Origin: Treponema sp.
GTDB lineage: Bacteria > Spirochaetota > Spirochaetia > Treponematales > Treponemataceae
Reading direction: 5' to 3'
Assembly (NCBI GenBank): GCA_023231445.1
Contig: JALNVF010000017.1
Span: forward strand, 1 to 32,905
Length of the DNA: 32,905 bases
Shown here: positions 1 to 8,831 of the stretch, piece by piece
Layout of the letters: every line of letters begins with the position of its first letter
How positions within the stretch are numbered: the stretch's first letter is position 1
The notes under the pieces: model-generated
Seen by the model: only the letters and a program-made list of their open reading frames with translations
What the model was told of the DNA's origin: nothing
Databases searched by the model: none
Made by a program: the position numbers and the translations under genes

Positions 1-884
1 CGGACAAGATCCTGCAGACTGGCCGATGAAAAGAAGTACTGCTGCTTCAGGCGGAGCGCTTTTCCGCTCGGACCACTGTCGTTGGGATAAAGCACGCGGC
101 TGATATTCTCTGCACTGTTCTGCTTCTCTACTGCACGGTTATATTCCATATCATTAAAAAGCTGCAGGTCAAACCCGTTCGGAGACGTTGCAGACCAGAG
201 ACGCAGCGTATTCACTGTATTCGTATCATATCCGACAACCGGCATATCGTACGGAGTCGCTGTTACTTCCTCCGCATTTTCAAGATAAAACCGCGGACGC
301 CCGTCGGGAGTTTTTCCGTAGGCAATATTGCCTCCGAATCGTACGGTAACGGCAAGATCACTCCGTTTGATTTCCCACGGATCCCGGTGGCGGAGCCACC
401 GGTCAGGATATTCCATCTGACAGCCGTTTTCGATTCTCTGCTCGAACATACCGTATTCATAGCGGATTCCGTATCCGTGTCCCGGATAATCAAGTGTTGC
501 AAGACTGTCAAGGAAACATGCTGCAAGACGCCCCAGACCGCCGTTGCCGAGACCCGCATCCGGTTCTTCATCTTCTATCATATCGTAATCGATATTCATG
601 TCCTTAAGGACTTCTTTTACCTGATCCTTTATACCTGTATTAATAAGGTTGTTACTCAGTGCACGCCCCATAAGAAATTCTGCAGACAGATAGTAAAGCT
701 GTTTCACTGGTTTTTTTTCATACTCATGACGTGTCGCCATCCAGTTGTCCATAATCAGCTCAAGTGCCGATGCGGAAACCGCATCAAAAAGATCATGTTT
801 GTTTGCCTGCGAAATATCCTTGCCGTATTGTCTCCTCAGACGGCCGGACAAATTTTCCTTGAATTCTTCAGCATCGAATTTCAT
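1..884 (-). CDS. glgP: Glycogen/maltodextrin phosphorylase, N-terminal part (3' end outside window)
   Basis: This reading frame stays open from an ATG at 884 to the window edge, giving the first 294 residues. The family is usually about 800 residues, so roughly the last 60 percent is missing. It would release glucose-1-phosphate from alpha-1,4-glucan ends using phosphate and pyridoxal phosphate in the cytoplasm. Recognisable stretches are the early segment with L-Y-Y-L-S-A-E-F-L-M-G-R and the conserved D-A-G-L-G-N-G-G-L-G-R-L-A-A-C-F-L-D-S block, followed by Y-G-I-R-Y-E-Y-G-M-F. A GGAGG sequence lies a few bases before the start. The debranching enzyme gene glgX is 43 bases upstream on the same strand, so the two probably share a transcript and work together in glycogen mobilisation. 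The PLP-binding lysine lies in the missing part. Confidence 0.95.
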   Translation of the reverse strand, partial: MKFDAEEFKENLSGRLRRQYGKDISQANKHDLFDAVSASALELIMDNWMATRHEYEKKPVKQLYYLSAEFLMGRALSNNLINTGIKDQVKEVLKDMNIDYDMIEDEEPDAGLGNGGLGRLAACFLDSLATLDYPGHGYGIRYEYGMFEQRIENGCQMEYPDRWLRHRDPWEIKRSDLAVTVRFGGNIAYGKTPDGRPRFYLENAEEVTATPYDMPVVGYDTNTVNTLRLWSATSPNGFDLQLFNDMEYNRAVEKQNSAENISRVLYPNDSGPSGKALRLKQQYFFSSASLQDLV

Positions 885-927
885 ACATACCTCCAGAAAA
901 TAACTTTTCTCTATTTTATATTCCGTA

Positions 928-3048
928 CTATTTGCTCATTAACAGAACCGCACTGTCGGAAAGCAGAACATACCGGAGTTGTTCCATAAGCAGTTCTTCT
1001 TTACCGCTTTCGCATATATCGTCAGGGCTGTTCAGAGACGTATCGGCAATACGATACCATTTTTTCCCGTTCGTTAACGACGGCAATACAAGAGTCAGAT
1101 CATAAATATCAGTATTGAATGCAATATAAAAATCATTATCGATTTTATTATCAACCGGACAACAGGCGTCACCATTCAGTCTGAACGAAAGAAATCTGTT
1201 CATTTTAGACCAGTCAGGAACCTTGCCTTCGCGGTCGAACCAGTTAATTCCTGAAGATCCCGAAAAAAAATCATTCCGTCTGAAAACCGGGTGATCCTTA
1301 CGGAGCTGTATCATTATCTTTGTAAAATGAAGGATACCCTTGTTACGATCGCAGTCATGCCAGTCGAGCCATGAAATTTCATTATCCTGGCAGTATGCGT
1401 TGTTATTTCCTCTCTGTGTATGCATCATTTCATCGCCCGCAAGCATCATCGGCGTTCCCTGTGCCGACATAAGGCATATAATGTAATTTTTAATTTTCCG
1501 CTCACGTACCGTCATGATGCGGGGATTAACAGAATCTCCTTCATAACCATTATTGTAACTGAAATTATCGTCAGTACCGTCCCGCCCATTCTCTCCGTTT
1601 TCATCGTTGTGCCGCGAATTATAACTTACCAGATCATTGAGTGTAAATCCGTCGTGCGCCGTTATAAAGTTTATTGAATTCACGGGTTTCCGCCTGCTGC
1701 TCTTGTACAGATCAGAACTGCCGGCCATCCGGGTCGCTGCTTCCGTTGACGTATGCTCGTCGCCGCGGATAAAACGACGGATGTCGTCCCGGAAACGGCC
1801 GTTCCATTCGCACCATTTTGTTCCGCCCGGATAAGATCCAAGCTGATACCCACCGCCTGCGTCCCACGGTTCAGCAATAATCTTAGTGTCCGCAAGAATC
1901 GGATCTTCTGCAATTGTGTTTGTCAATGGAGGAAATTTTAGCAGAGAACCAGTCTGCGAACGGCTGAGTATCGATGCAAGATCAAACCGGAAACCGTCTA
2001 CATGCATATCAAGCACCCAGTGTCGCAGACTCTGGATAATAAAACTGCGGACGACAGGATGATTACAATTCACTGTATTTCCGCATCCTGAATAATTGCT
2101 GTAAAACTGTTTCTGATCCTGAGGAAGCATATAATACACACTGTTTTCTATACCGCGGAAACCGTATGTGATCCCATGTTCGTTGCCTTCTGCTGTATGG
2201 TTGAATACAACATCAAGTATTACTTCAATACCGTTCTTATGCAGTTCACGCACCATTTCCTTGAATTCATGAACGGGTCCGCCCGGTAATTTATCTGCAG
2301 CGTAAGATGCTTTCGGTGCAAAAAAACCGACAGTACTGTATCCCCAGTAATTAACAAGTCTCCCGCCTGTGCGCGGATTACTGTTCGTATTTTCAAATTC
2401 ATCGAATTCAAACACAGGCATGAATTCAACTGCGGTTATTCCAAGATATTTCAGGTACGGTATTTTTTCAATAAAGCCTTTATACGTTCCAGGTGCGGTA
2501 ACTCCCGACGTCGGTGATTTTGTAAATCCTTTGAGATGAGTCTCATAAATAATCGATTCGTTCAGGGACCGGTTTATCGGTCTGTCTCCCTGCCAGTCAA
2601 AATCATCGTCATCCACAACAACACACTTCTGGAAATCAGATAAATCGAAAAGGTCTCCATTCTCTATGCCGGGCAGCCCCGACTTACGCTGCCTGTTATA
2701 TGAACGGAATAAAGATCCCAATGTAAAAGCCTTTGCACACGGATCCAGAATGTATTTATTAAAATCAAATCTGAACCCTTCCTCTGCGTTATACGGACCG
2801 TCAATCTGATAAAGATATAATGCACCCGATTTTAAACCTTTGATAAACACATGCCACATATCGCCGGTTCTGTTTTTCTGAGGATCGAGTTCTATTCTGT
2901 CACCCGGTGCCTTTGCCGCCGGAGAATCAAAAAAGTTCAGAACTACGCGTGTTGCGCTTCTGCTGAACAATGTAAAATTGACTCCCCCGGCAGTTATCAC
3001 TGCACCCGGGTCCATAGGTTTCCCCTGTAGTACCTGAGATACATCCAT
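928..3048 (-). CDS. glgX: Glycogen debranching enzyme GlgX (isoamylase type)
   Basis: The protein of about 706 residues matches the GlgX/isoamylase branch of glycoside hydrolase family 13, which cuts alpha-1,6 branches in glycogen. An N-terminal beta-sandwich of CBM48 type (G-G-V-N-F-T-L-F-S) precedes the catalytic barrel. Barrel motifs are D-V-V-F-N-H-T, G-F-R-F-D-L-A-S with the catalytic Asp, I-A-E-P-W-D with the acid Glu, and I-T-A-H-D-G-F with the stabilising Asp. The frame stays open to 3228, but that part would run into the divergent era gene and has no family similarity. I start at M-D-V-S-Q (3048); an ATG at 3066 is possible, and neither has a clear Shine-Dalgarno. It precedes glgP by 43 bases, which fits joint glycogen degradation. 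Confidence 0.93.
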   Translation of the reverse strand: MDVSQVLQGKPMDPGAVITAGGVNFTLFSRSATRVVLNFFDSPAAKAPGDRIELDPQKNRTGDMWHVFIKGLKSGALYLYQIDGPYNAEEGFRFDFNKYILDPCAKAFTLGSLFRSYNRQRKSGLPGIENGDLFDLSDFQKCVVVDDDDFDWQGDRPINRSLNESIIYETHLKGFTKSPTSGVTAPGTYKGFIEKIPYLKYLGITAVEFMPVFEFDEFENTNSNPRTGGRLVNYWGYSTVGFFAPKASYAADKLPGGPVHEFKEMVRELHKNGIEVILDVVFNHTAEGNEHGITYGFRGIENSVYYMLPQDQKQFYSNYSGCGNTVNCNHPVVRSFIIQSLRHWVLDMHVDGFRFDLASILSRSQTGSLLKFPPLTNTIAEDPILADTKIIAEPWDAGGGYQLGSYPGGTKWCEWNGRFRDDIRRFIRGDEHTSTEAATRMAGSSDLYKSSRRKPVNSINFITAHDGFTLNDLVSYNSRHNDENGENGRDGTDDNFSYNNGYEGDSVNPRIMTVRERKIKNYIICLMSAQGTPMMLAGDEMMHTQRGNNNAYCQDNEISWLDWHDCDRNKGILHFTKIMIQLRKDHPVFRRNDFFSGSSGINWFDREGKVPDWSKMNRFLSFRLNGDACCPVDNKIDNDFYIAFNTDIYDLTLVLPSLTNGKKWYRIADTSLNSPDDICESGKEELLMEQLRYVLLSDSAVLLMSK

Positions 3049-3126
3049 AATGATGTATTTTAGCATGGATGCATGACAAAAAGCAACGTAAACATACAGC
3101 CAATAGCCACGCAAGATGAAAATCGT

Positions 3127-3132
3127 TATACT
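3127..3132 (+). promoter_or_regulatory. Probable -10 box of era
   Basis: TATACT lies 8 bases before the era ATG, and no Shine-Dalgarno is visible. Transcription would start within about two bases of the start codon. No clear -35 box is seen. The same arrangement recurs at several other genes in this window. Confidence 0.5.
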
Positions 3133-3140
3133 TTGATTCA

Positions 3141-4058
3141 ATGGAAACTGAAAAAAACACCGAAAAAAAAGATTTGAAAACAGCACTCGTGACCATTGTC
3201 GGACGACCTTCGGCCGGCAAATCCACATTTCTCAACACTGCCTGCGGAGAACCCGTGTCAATTGTCTCCGAAATTCCACAGACAACACGGGATGCAATAC
3301 GTGGTATAGTCAATACATCGTACGGACAGCTCGTATTTATTGACACTCCGGGATATCATGACAGCGATAAAAAACTAAACCTGAAACTCAGATCCGTTAC
3401 CGAAAGTCAGCTGAAAGATGCTGATGCATTATTATATATTCTGGACAGTACGCGTCTTCCCGGTGACGAAGAGCAGCTCACTGTAAATCTGATTAAACCG
3501 CATGCCAACCGCACAGTTGTGGCCATTAATAAAATCGATTCACACATCGCTCAGGTAAATTCTGCGGAAGAATTCATTGCAAAAGTTCTGCCGGAAATCC
3601 CGAAAGAACGCATCATACCTATATCTGCAAAAACGGACAAAAATGTAAACGACGTGCTCAAGGCACTTTATGATCTCGCTCCTGCAGCTCCACAAATGTA
3701 TCCGGAAGATTTTTATACAGATCAGGATGTAGGATTCAGAATCGCAGAAGTCATCCGGGGAGAAGCAATAAACAGGCTCGAGCAGGAAATACCACACTGC
3801 CTTTACGTCGACATAGCGGATATGGAAATGAAAAAAGAAGGCAGACTGCTGTGGGTACGTGCATTTCTCTGCGTAGAACGCGAAAGCCAGAAAGGAATTG
3901 TTATCGGGAAAAGTGCGTCGATGATAAAAACAATACGCATTGAATCACTGAAAAAACTGCGGAAAATATTCGATTACAAAATTGATCTGGATCTGCAGGT
4001 AAAAGTCGATAAAAACTGGCGGCAGAAAGACACCGTATTAACAAAACTGATAAAATAG
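3141..4058 (+). CDS. era: GTPase Era (ribosome assembly)
   Basis: At 305 residues this is normal length for Era, which binds the 3' end of 16S rRNA and helps 30S maturation. The GTPase domain shows G1 G-R-P-S-A-G-K-S (21-28) where most bacteria have G-R-P-N-V-G-K-S, a threonine-rich G2 region (P-Q-T-T-R-D), G3 D-T-P-G, and G4 N-K-I-D. The C-terminal KH domain has the typical V-I-G-K-S-A-S-M-I-K-T-I segment. The first dozen residues are Lys/Glu-rich. It is divergent from glgX and convergent with the pseudouridine synthase gene, 18 bases away. The start has no Shine-Dalgarno but sits just behind a -10-like box. Confidence 0.96.
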   Translation: METEKNTEKKDLKTALVTIVGRPSAGKSTFLNTACGEPVSIVSEIPQTTRDAIRGIVNTSYGQLVFIDTPGYHDSDKKLNLKLRSVTESQLKDADALLYILDSTRLPGDEEQLTVNLIKPHANRTVVAINKIDSHIAQVNSAEEFIAKVLPEIPKERIIPISAKTDKNVNDVLKALYDLAPAAPQMYPEDFYTDQDVGFRIAEVIRGEAINRLEQEIPHCLYVDIADMEMKKEGRLLWVRAFLCVERESQKGIVIGKSASMIKTIRIESLKKLRKIFDYKIDLDLQVKVDKNWRQKDTVLTKLIK

Positions 4059-4076
4059 GCAGTCTGTGAGCAGCCG

Positions 4077-5441
4077 CTAAAACGGCGCAGGACACATAAA
4101 TTCCATTCGTAATCCTGTCACCGGATGGATAAACGACAAAGATTGTGCGTGCAGCATAAGACGTTCTCCGCTTTCACACTTGCCATACAGAGCGTCTCCT
4201 ACAATCGGCAGACCGAATCCGTGTATGTCAGACGAAGCAAGACGAAGCTGATGGGTACGACCGGTATGCGGCATATACAGTATGCGCGTCACTTTCCGGT
4301 TCGCTCCGTCTGCACCACGGTACCAGTTGTAACCGAGTTTTTTCCACCCGGTAATTCCGAGTTTACCGTTCACATCGTCATAGATTCTCCGGGGACGGTT
4401 CGGCCAGTCAGGTGAAAATTTCAGCTGTATAACCCCTTCCGTTATACCATGCGGTGGGACAGACAGTCCTTCCGAATGTTCAAGTACCCCGTCAAGGAGC
4501 GCAACATACTGTTTCCTGACATCGCCTCTTTCAAACTGCATAGAAAGATTTCTTTGCGATTCTGCGGTAAAAGCAAGAACCATAAGACCGGAAGTTTCCA
4601 TATCCAGCCGGTGAACGGAAGGCTGTTCTATTGTGCCGGGAAACAGACGGCGCATGCGATTAACAATACAATCCTGTTTCTCAGGCCCGCGTCCGGGGAC
4701 AGATAACAGACCGGACTGTTTATTAACAACAAGTATGTTCCGGTCACGGTATATGATCGTAAGTCCCAGAATAGCAGGAAGAATAATTCCGCACCGTTCA
4801 TCGCACGGTTCATAAGACATTCCGTTTACTTTATTAACTGACGAACGTCCGTAATAAACTTCATCCATACTCACAGGAAGCAGCGTGTGTGCAAAGGCAT
4901 AATCAAGCAGTTTGGGCGCACAACAGTCACCGGTACCTGTCGGAGGCAGTTTCTGACACCGGTTTTGAAACGCCCTTTCCGTACAAATTCCACTCAGAGT
5001 CCTGACCGAACCGTCACCGCAGTGAAAATGATATAAAGAATGTACCGCTTTCAGAGATTCTGTCGTCAAAACTGCCCGTTCACCGGAAATACGCCGTTTA
5101 TCACGCTCGGAGGCCGTTTTGAGTTCTGCTGTCAGTTCATGAATACGCTTATCATTCGGTGCAAGCGCCAGCATAAGACTTTCCGTAGATACAACAGGCG
5201 GTACCCATATATACCCGTGTATGCAGCCTTCTATAATAAGGCTGCTGCCTGAAACAGTATACAGGACAACTTCCTCACCGGCACTGTCTGTACATACAAG
5301 AACACCTATCATAATGCCGTGTCCGTCGCGTTCTCCGCTTGGAGCAGACACCTGTGTTAAATGAAGAGAGCCGTCACGTAACTTTGAAATTATCTGACCG
5401 CAGTAACAATGAGCCTGCTCTGTCGGGAATGGCGGAAACAT
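4077..5441 (-). CDS. RluA-family RNA pseudouridine synthase with N-terminal extension
   Basis: The C-terminal half is an RluA-type pseudouridine synthase. It has H-R-L-D-M-E-T-S-G (about 280-288, catalytic Asp 283), an entry segment I-L-V-V-N-K-Q-S-G-L-L-S-V-P-G, and the G-R-T-H-Q-L-R-L motif near the C-terminus. It should isomerise uridines in rRNA or tRNA; the target cannot be told. The first 230 or so residues are not the usual short S4 domain. They contain H-C-Y-C-G (14-18), T-G-T-G-D-C-C-A-P-K-L-L (171-182) and C-D-E-R-C-G (216-221). I recall similar extensions in long RluA relatives of gamma-proteobacteria. A TTG codon directly abuts the rpiA stop at 5450; I prefer the ATG at 5441. Neither has a clear ribosome binding site, so coupling to rpiA translation is likely. 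Confidence 0.88.
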   Translation of the reverse strand: MFPPFPTEQAHCYCGQIISKLRDGSLHLTQVSAPSGERDGHGIMIGVLVCTDSAGEEVVLYTVSGSSLIIEGCIHGYIWVPPVVSTESLMLALAPNDKRIHELTAELKTASERDKRRISGERAVLTTESLKAVHSLYHFHCGDGSVRTLSGICTERAFQNRCQKLPPTGTGDCCAPKLLDYAFAHTLLPVSMDEVYYGRSSVNKVNGMSYEPCDERCGIILPAILGLTIIYRDRNILVVNKQSGLLSVPGRGPEKQDCIVNRMRRLFPGTIEQPSVHRLDMETSGLMVLAFTAESQRNLSMQFERGDVRKQYVALLDGVLEHSEGLSVPPHGITEGVIQLKFSPDWPNRPRRIYDDVNGKLGITGWKKLGYNWYRGADGANRKVTRILYMPHTGRTHQLRLASSDIHGFGLPIVGDALYGKCESGERLMLHAQSLSFIHPVTGLRMEFMCPAPF

Positions 5442-5450
5442 GGAACTCAA

Positions 5451-6176
5451 CTATCTGCGGATTTCGACAGAACCGTCTTCCTTTGCAATAAAAACGACAG
5501 GTTTATTTTTCGTAAAAAAACCGTTTTCTACAACACCGGGAATATCGTCTATTTTATCTTCCATTCCGGCCGGATTTACCGGTTCATCCCACACGCAGTC
5601 CAGAATCTGATTACCATTATCAGTAATAACAGGGCCGCATTTTCTGACACCTTCACGGAGTGTACATTTTGCACCAAGGCAGGTCAGCGCCTGCATAACA
5701 GGAACGCGCGCGTCACCGATTATCTCGACAGGAAGCGCAAACCTGGTTCCCATATGAGGAACAGCTTTTGTTGAGTCTGCTACAATAACCAGCCCATTTG
5801 CATTGTATTCTACAATTTTTTCACGAAGCAGAGCTGCCCCGCCGCCTTTTATAAGATTACAGTCAGGATCAATTTCATCTGCACCGTCTATTGCAAGATC
5901 AAGAACACCGCCGATAATACGGTCGTTCAGAGTGTATACAGGGATGGAAAGATCCTGACATGCATTAGCTGTTTGAAAACTGGTAACGACCGCTTTTACG
6001 CCGGTCAATGTTCCGTCTTTGATATAATCTGCAACACGTGAAACGACCGGCATTGCCGTCGAACCTGTTCCCATCCCGATTCTCATGCCGCTGAATATCT
6101 TACCTTCTTTTACGAGCGTATCCACCGCTGTTCGAGCTGCGAGTATTTTCTGTTCATTTTGTGTCAGAACCTTCAT
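5451..6176 (-). CDS. rpiA: Ribose-5-phosphate isomerase A
   Basis: The 241-residue protein interconverts ribose-5-phosphate and ribulose-5-phosphate in the non-oxidative pentose phosphate pathway. Family hallmarks are G-M-G-T-G-S-T-A near the N-terminus, D-G-A-D-E-I-D with active-site acids, and K-G-G-G-A-A-L-L-R-E-K-I-V with the catalytic Glu and Lys. AGGAG stands about seven bases before the ATG. The start lies inside the end of aroDE (23-base overlap), and the stop touches the start region of the pseudouridine synthase, so the three are probably co-translated. Pentose phosphate supply is only loosely tied to the shikimate pathway next door (erythrose-4-phosphate). Confidence 0.96.
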   Translation of the reverse strand: MKVLTQNEQKILAARTAVDTLVKEGKIFSGMRIGMGTGSTAMPVVSRVADYIKDGTLTGVKAVVTSFQTANACQDLSIPVYTLNDRIIGGVLDLAIDGADEIDPDCNLIKGGGAALLREKIVEYNANGLVIVADSTKAVPHMGTRFALPVEIIGDARVPVMQALTCLGAKCTLREGVRKCGPVITDNGNQILDCVWDEPVNPAGMEDKIDDIPGVVENGFFTKNKPVVFIAKEDGSVEIRR

Positions 6177-7665
6177 AATCGACTCCTGTAAAAATTTTGA
6201 ACTGCCTGTATCCCTGATATTTCAACATTTTCATGCCGTTACAGACTTTACAGCCGGCCTCCGCAGCACGCATCATGACCGGTGTTATCTCAGGCACATA
6301 AATGATGTCGAATAATTTCTCATTCCCGTGAAACTGATAAAAATATACCGGATCATTTTCTTTATTTGAACTTGCGGCTGTATTCATCCCTTTCGATGTT
6401 GTCTGAATAATAATATCAGAATACTGCTCAAGTATTCCGACAGAATCAACATCAAGCAGGGCATATTCAAAGCCGTATCGTTCTGCAAGAACTTTTGCAT
6501 TTGAAACTGTTCTGTTAAAAATACATGCACGTGCTCCCAGCTGTTTAATAACATACGCGACAGCTTTTGCAGCACCTCCTGCACCGAGTATTGCAACTCT
6601 ACGGTGACGGAGTCTGTCCGTCCCGAGAAATTCCGTAAGTGCTTTTCTGAATCCGTACGCATCCGTGTTATATCCTGCCCAGCCGCTGTTCTTCCGGACA
6701 ACAGTATTGCTCGCGCCTATTTCCCCGGCTTCCTGATCAAGTTCCGCCAGTTCTGCAAGTACCGTTTCTTTGTGAGGTATAGTAACTGCAAGGCCCTGTA
6801 TGCCAATCTGCCGGGAAAAATCAAGTACGTCGGTAATAGACGGCGAACGAACAGGGATAAAAACAGCGTTAATATTTTTAGCTTTATAGCCGCTGTTGTG
6901 AATTTCCGGACTGGAAGTTTTTACAAGCGGCCATCCGGTAATTCCGTACAACGTCGTATGCTCATTCAAATCACGAAAGTGATACACATTGTTGAGTGTA
7001 ACAGGATCAAGATGACCGACAGAAGGAATATTACTGTTCGTTTCCTCGGGAGACGTATACGTCAGATATGAATTTAACTTATAAGAAAGAATCCTCGATA
7101 CCTGTCCGAGGGGTCCCATTGCACACAAAATATGGTCATATTCCGTAATTGATTCCGATTCTTTAAAAAGATTTGTCACATCAGCAAGTGTTGTCGGCAT
7201 AAATGCAATCTTGGGAATTTCATATCCGGTTTTACGCATTTCATTACACAGCGCTTTAAGATTCGTAATCGGCTTTTCCATATCATGGCAGCTTCTGATA
7301 ATACGAACTCCAAAAGCAAGCGCTGCGTCCTGAAGACTCGGAATATGATAATCTTCTTCAAAATCGACATAGGCAAAATTCTTTGTCGGATTCTGATCGG
7401 CAAACGCAAGCGCCCGTCCGAACAACATTGTCCTCGATATTTCACCACTGAAAAATAAACCGCCGTCAATTTTACGTCTGATCGTAAGGACACAGGGAAT
7501 GTTTACCATTGAAGGGAAACGGCGCACATACAGCTGCTCCTCTTCCTCCAGAAAATCAACACGAAGTTCAGCCAGATCAATATACTGATTATATTTCCGC
7601 ACAAGAGCAGCATCTTCTTCAAGCGTTTTCCCTGTAAGTGTCAGACAAATCAGCGGTTGTTTCAT
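6154..7665 (-). CDS. aroDE: Bifunctional 3-dehydroquinate dehydratase / shikimate dehydrogenase
   Basis: This 503-residue protein fuses two consecutive shikimate pathway enzymes. The N-terminal part (about 1-225) is a type I dehydroquinase with R-S-C-H-D (catalytic His) and P-K-I-A-F-M-P (Schiff-base Lys). The C-terminal part (about 240-500) is a shikimate dehydrogenase with S-S-P-E-I-H-N, V-T-I-P-H-K (catalytic Lys), G-Y-N-T-D-A-Y-G and the NADP-binding L-G-A-G-G-A-A-K-A followed by F-N-R-T. The fusion is the plant-like arrangement also found in some chlamydiae and spirochaetes. AAGGA precedes the ATG at a proper distance. It is 18 bases downstream of the PASTA gene and overlaps rpiA by 23 bases. 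No other shikimate gene is nearby. Confidence 0.95.
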   Translation of the reverse strand: MKQPLICLTLTGKTLEEDAALVRKYNQYIDLAELRVDFLEEEEQLYVRRFPSMVNIPCVLTIRRKIDGGLFFSGEISRTMLFGRALAFADQNPTKNFAYVDFEEDYHIPSLQDAALAFGVRIIRSCHDMEKPITNLKALCNEMRKTGYEIPKIAFMPTTLADVTNLFKESESITEYDHILCAMGPLGQVSRILSYKLNSYLTYTSPEETNSNIPSVGHLDPVTLNNVYHFRDLNEHTTLYGITGWPLVKTSSPEIHNSGYKAKNINAVFIPVRSPSITDVLDFSRQIGIQGLAVTIPHKETVLAELAELDQEAGEIGASNTVVRKNSGWAGYNTDAYGFRKALTEFLGTDRLRHRRVAILGAGGAAKAVAYVIKQLGARACIFNRTVSNAKVLAERYGFEYALLDVDSVGILEQYSDIIIQTTSKGMNTAASSNKENDPVYFYQFHGNEKLFDIIYVPEITPVMMRAAEAGCKVCNGMKMLKYQGYRQFKIFTGVDYEGSDTK

Positions 7666-7683
7666 CGTATTTTTCCTTAAAAA

Positions 7684-8763
7684 TTATCGTACCGTAATCT
7701 TTTTATGTTCTTTTTCAACAACGGAAAGTATAAGTTCCGTTCCTGCAGGAACGGCATATGGTATCGTTATCTGTCCGCCGGGATGAGAGAAACTCACCAG
7801 TGTATACGGATCACCTTCTTCAGGCACTGCTGTTAATTTTACAGGTACAGGATAAGGATACATTGTCAGCGTATCTTCAAAAATACCGTACACATTTCCG
7901 TTTACCGGACCGGACGGCATCGCAAATTCCGCAGATACATGAGTGTAGTTCTGAACGAATTCTTCTGTAAATTTCTGTTCGGAAACGACAGTTCCGGGAG
8001 TTTCGTTTCCCGATGCCTCATGCGACGTAAAATCAAACGTAAGTTTCGACCTCGCCATCTGCTGCAGCACGTCGTTTACGGCACTGCCGGTAAGATCAGG
8101 AACGCGCGTATTTTCAAAATTCGGGCCGCGGCTTACTATAAAATGTACCGTTACAGGATTCGAAATATTAGTTCCCTCCGGAGGATCCTGTTCAATTATG
8201 GTACCCGCTGCCGCTGCATCCGCTTTATACTGCGGAGCTGCAATAACAATAAGAGGACGGGCAGAGCCTGCAAAAAGAGTCTGCAGCTTCAGCCGCACTT
8301 CATCCAGGTTCTGTCCTATATAATTTTCAACATGATCGATAACAACGCCCCTGCTTACAACCAGAGAAACACGGCTGTATCCCTTTCTGATTGCACCGCC
8401 GGAAGGAGACTGCTCAAGAATTTTTCCTTCGTCACCCGGTTTATCGGAATAGCGGAGCTGAATTTTCGGATATAATTCCTTAACCTGCATTTCAATAAGT
8501 GCAGCAGGAAGGTCTTTTCCCACGACATCCGGGACCATAACTTTCTCGGGCCCTTTTACATTTATGGAAAACACAACAATACATGAAAGCAGCATAACTA
8601 TAACTGCAGCCGTCACCGTGAAAACAAGCAGTCTGCCGTTTGACTGCATATCCGCAAGAATTTTATGGTAATTTATCTCCGGTACTTTTAAATTGTGTAT
8701 ATCAAAATTCCGGATTGTATTCAGGATATTCTTTATTTTATCTTTCAGCTGTGACATTTTCAT
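7684..8763 (-). CDS. Membrane-anchored PASTA-domain protein without kinase or transpeptidase domain
   Basis: The 359-residue protein has a cytoplasmic N-terminus of about 43 residues, one transmembrane helix (45-67) and then three PASTA repeats (about 73-140, 141-212, 213-284). Each repeat has the V-P-D-V/L-x-G opening or its equivalent and closes with S-R-G or a variant. About 75 residues with a final beta-rich P-A-G-T-E-L-I-L-S segment follow and may be a degenerate fourth repeat. PASTA domains in PknB-type kinases and penicillin-binding proteins bind muropeptides or lipid II; here neither partner domain is present. The periplasmic part may sense or organise peptidoglycan. GAGGA sits about six bases before the ATG. 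The AT-rich gap behind the upstream gene could hold a promoter. Confidence 0.88.
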   Translation of the reverse strand: MKMSQLKDKIKNILNTIRNFDIHNLKVPEINYHKILADMQSNGRLLVFTVTAAVIVMLLSCIVVFSINVKGPEKVMVPDVVGKDLPAALIEMQVKELYPKIQLRYSDKPGDEGKILEQSPSGGAIRKGYSRVSLVVSRGVVIDHVENYIGQNLDEVRLKLQTLFAGSARPLIVIAAPQYKADAAAAGTIIEQDPPEGTNISNPVTVHFIVSRGPNFENTRVPDLTGSAVNDVLQQMARSKLTFDFTSHEASGNETPGTVVSEQKFTEEFVQNYTHVSAEFAMPSGPVNGNVYGIFEDTLTMYPYPVPVKLTAVPEEGDPYTLVSFSHPGGQITIPYAVPAGTELILSVVEKEHKKITVR

Positions 8764-8831
8764 ACATTCCTCAAAAAGCGACGTTTTATTCTGATAATAT
8801 CATCTTATAACGATATAATCCAGTAATACGG

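Noticed and set aside
387..989. Open frame of 200 codons on the plus strand
   Set aside because: Antisense to the glgP 5' part, which is clearly coding on the minus strand.
3049..3228. N-terminal extension of the GlgX frame
   Set aside because: It overlaps the start of the divergent era gene and its hydrophobic, Phe/Tyr-rich sequence is not part of the GlgX family; the real start is at 3048 or 3066.
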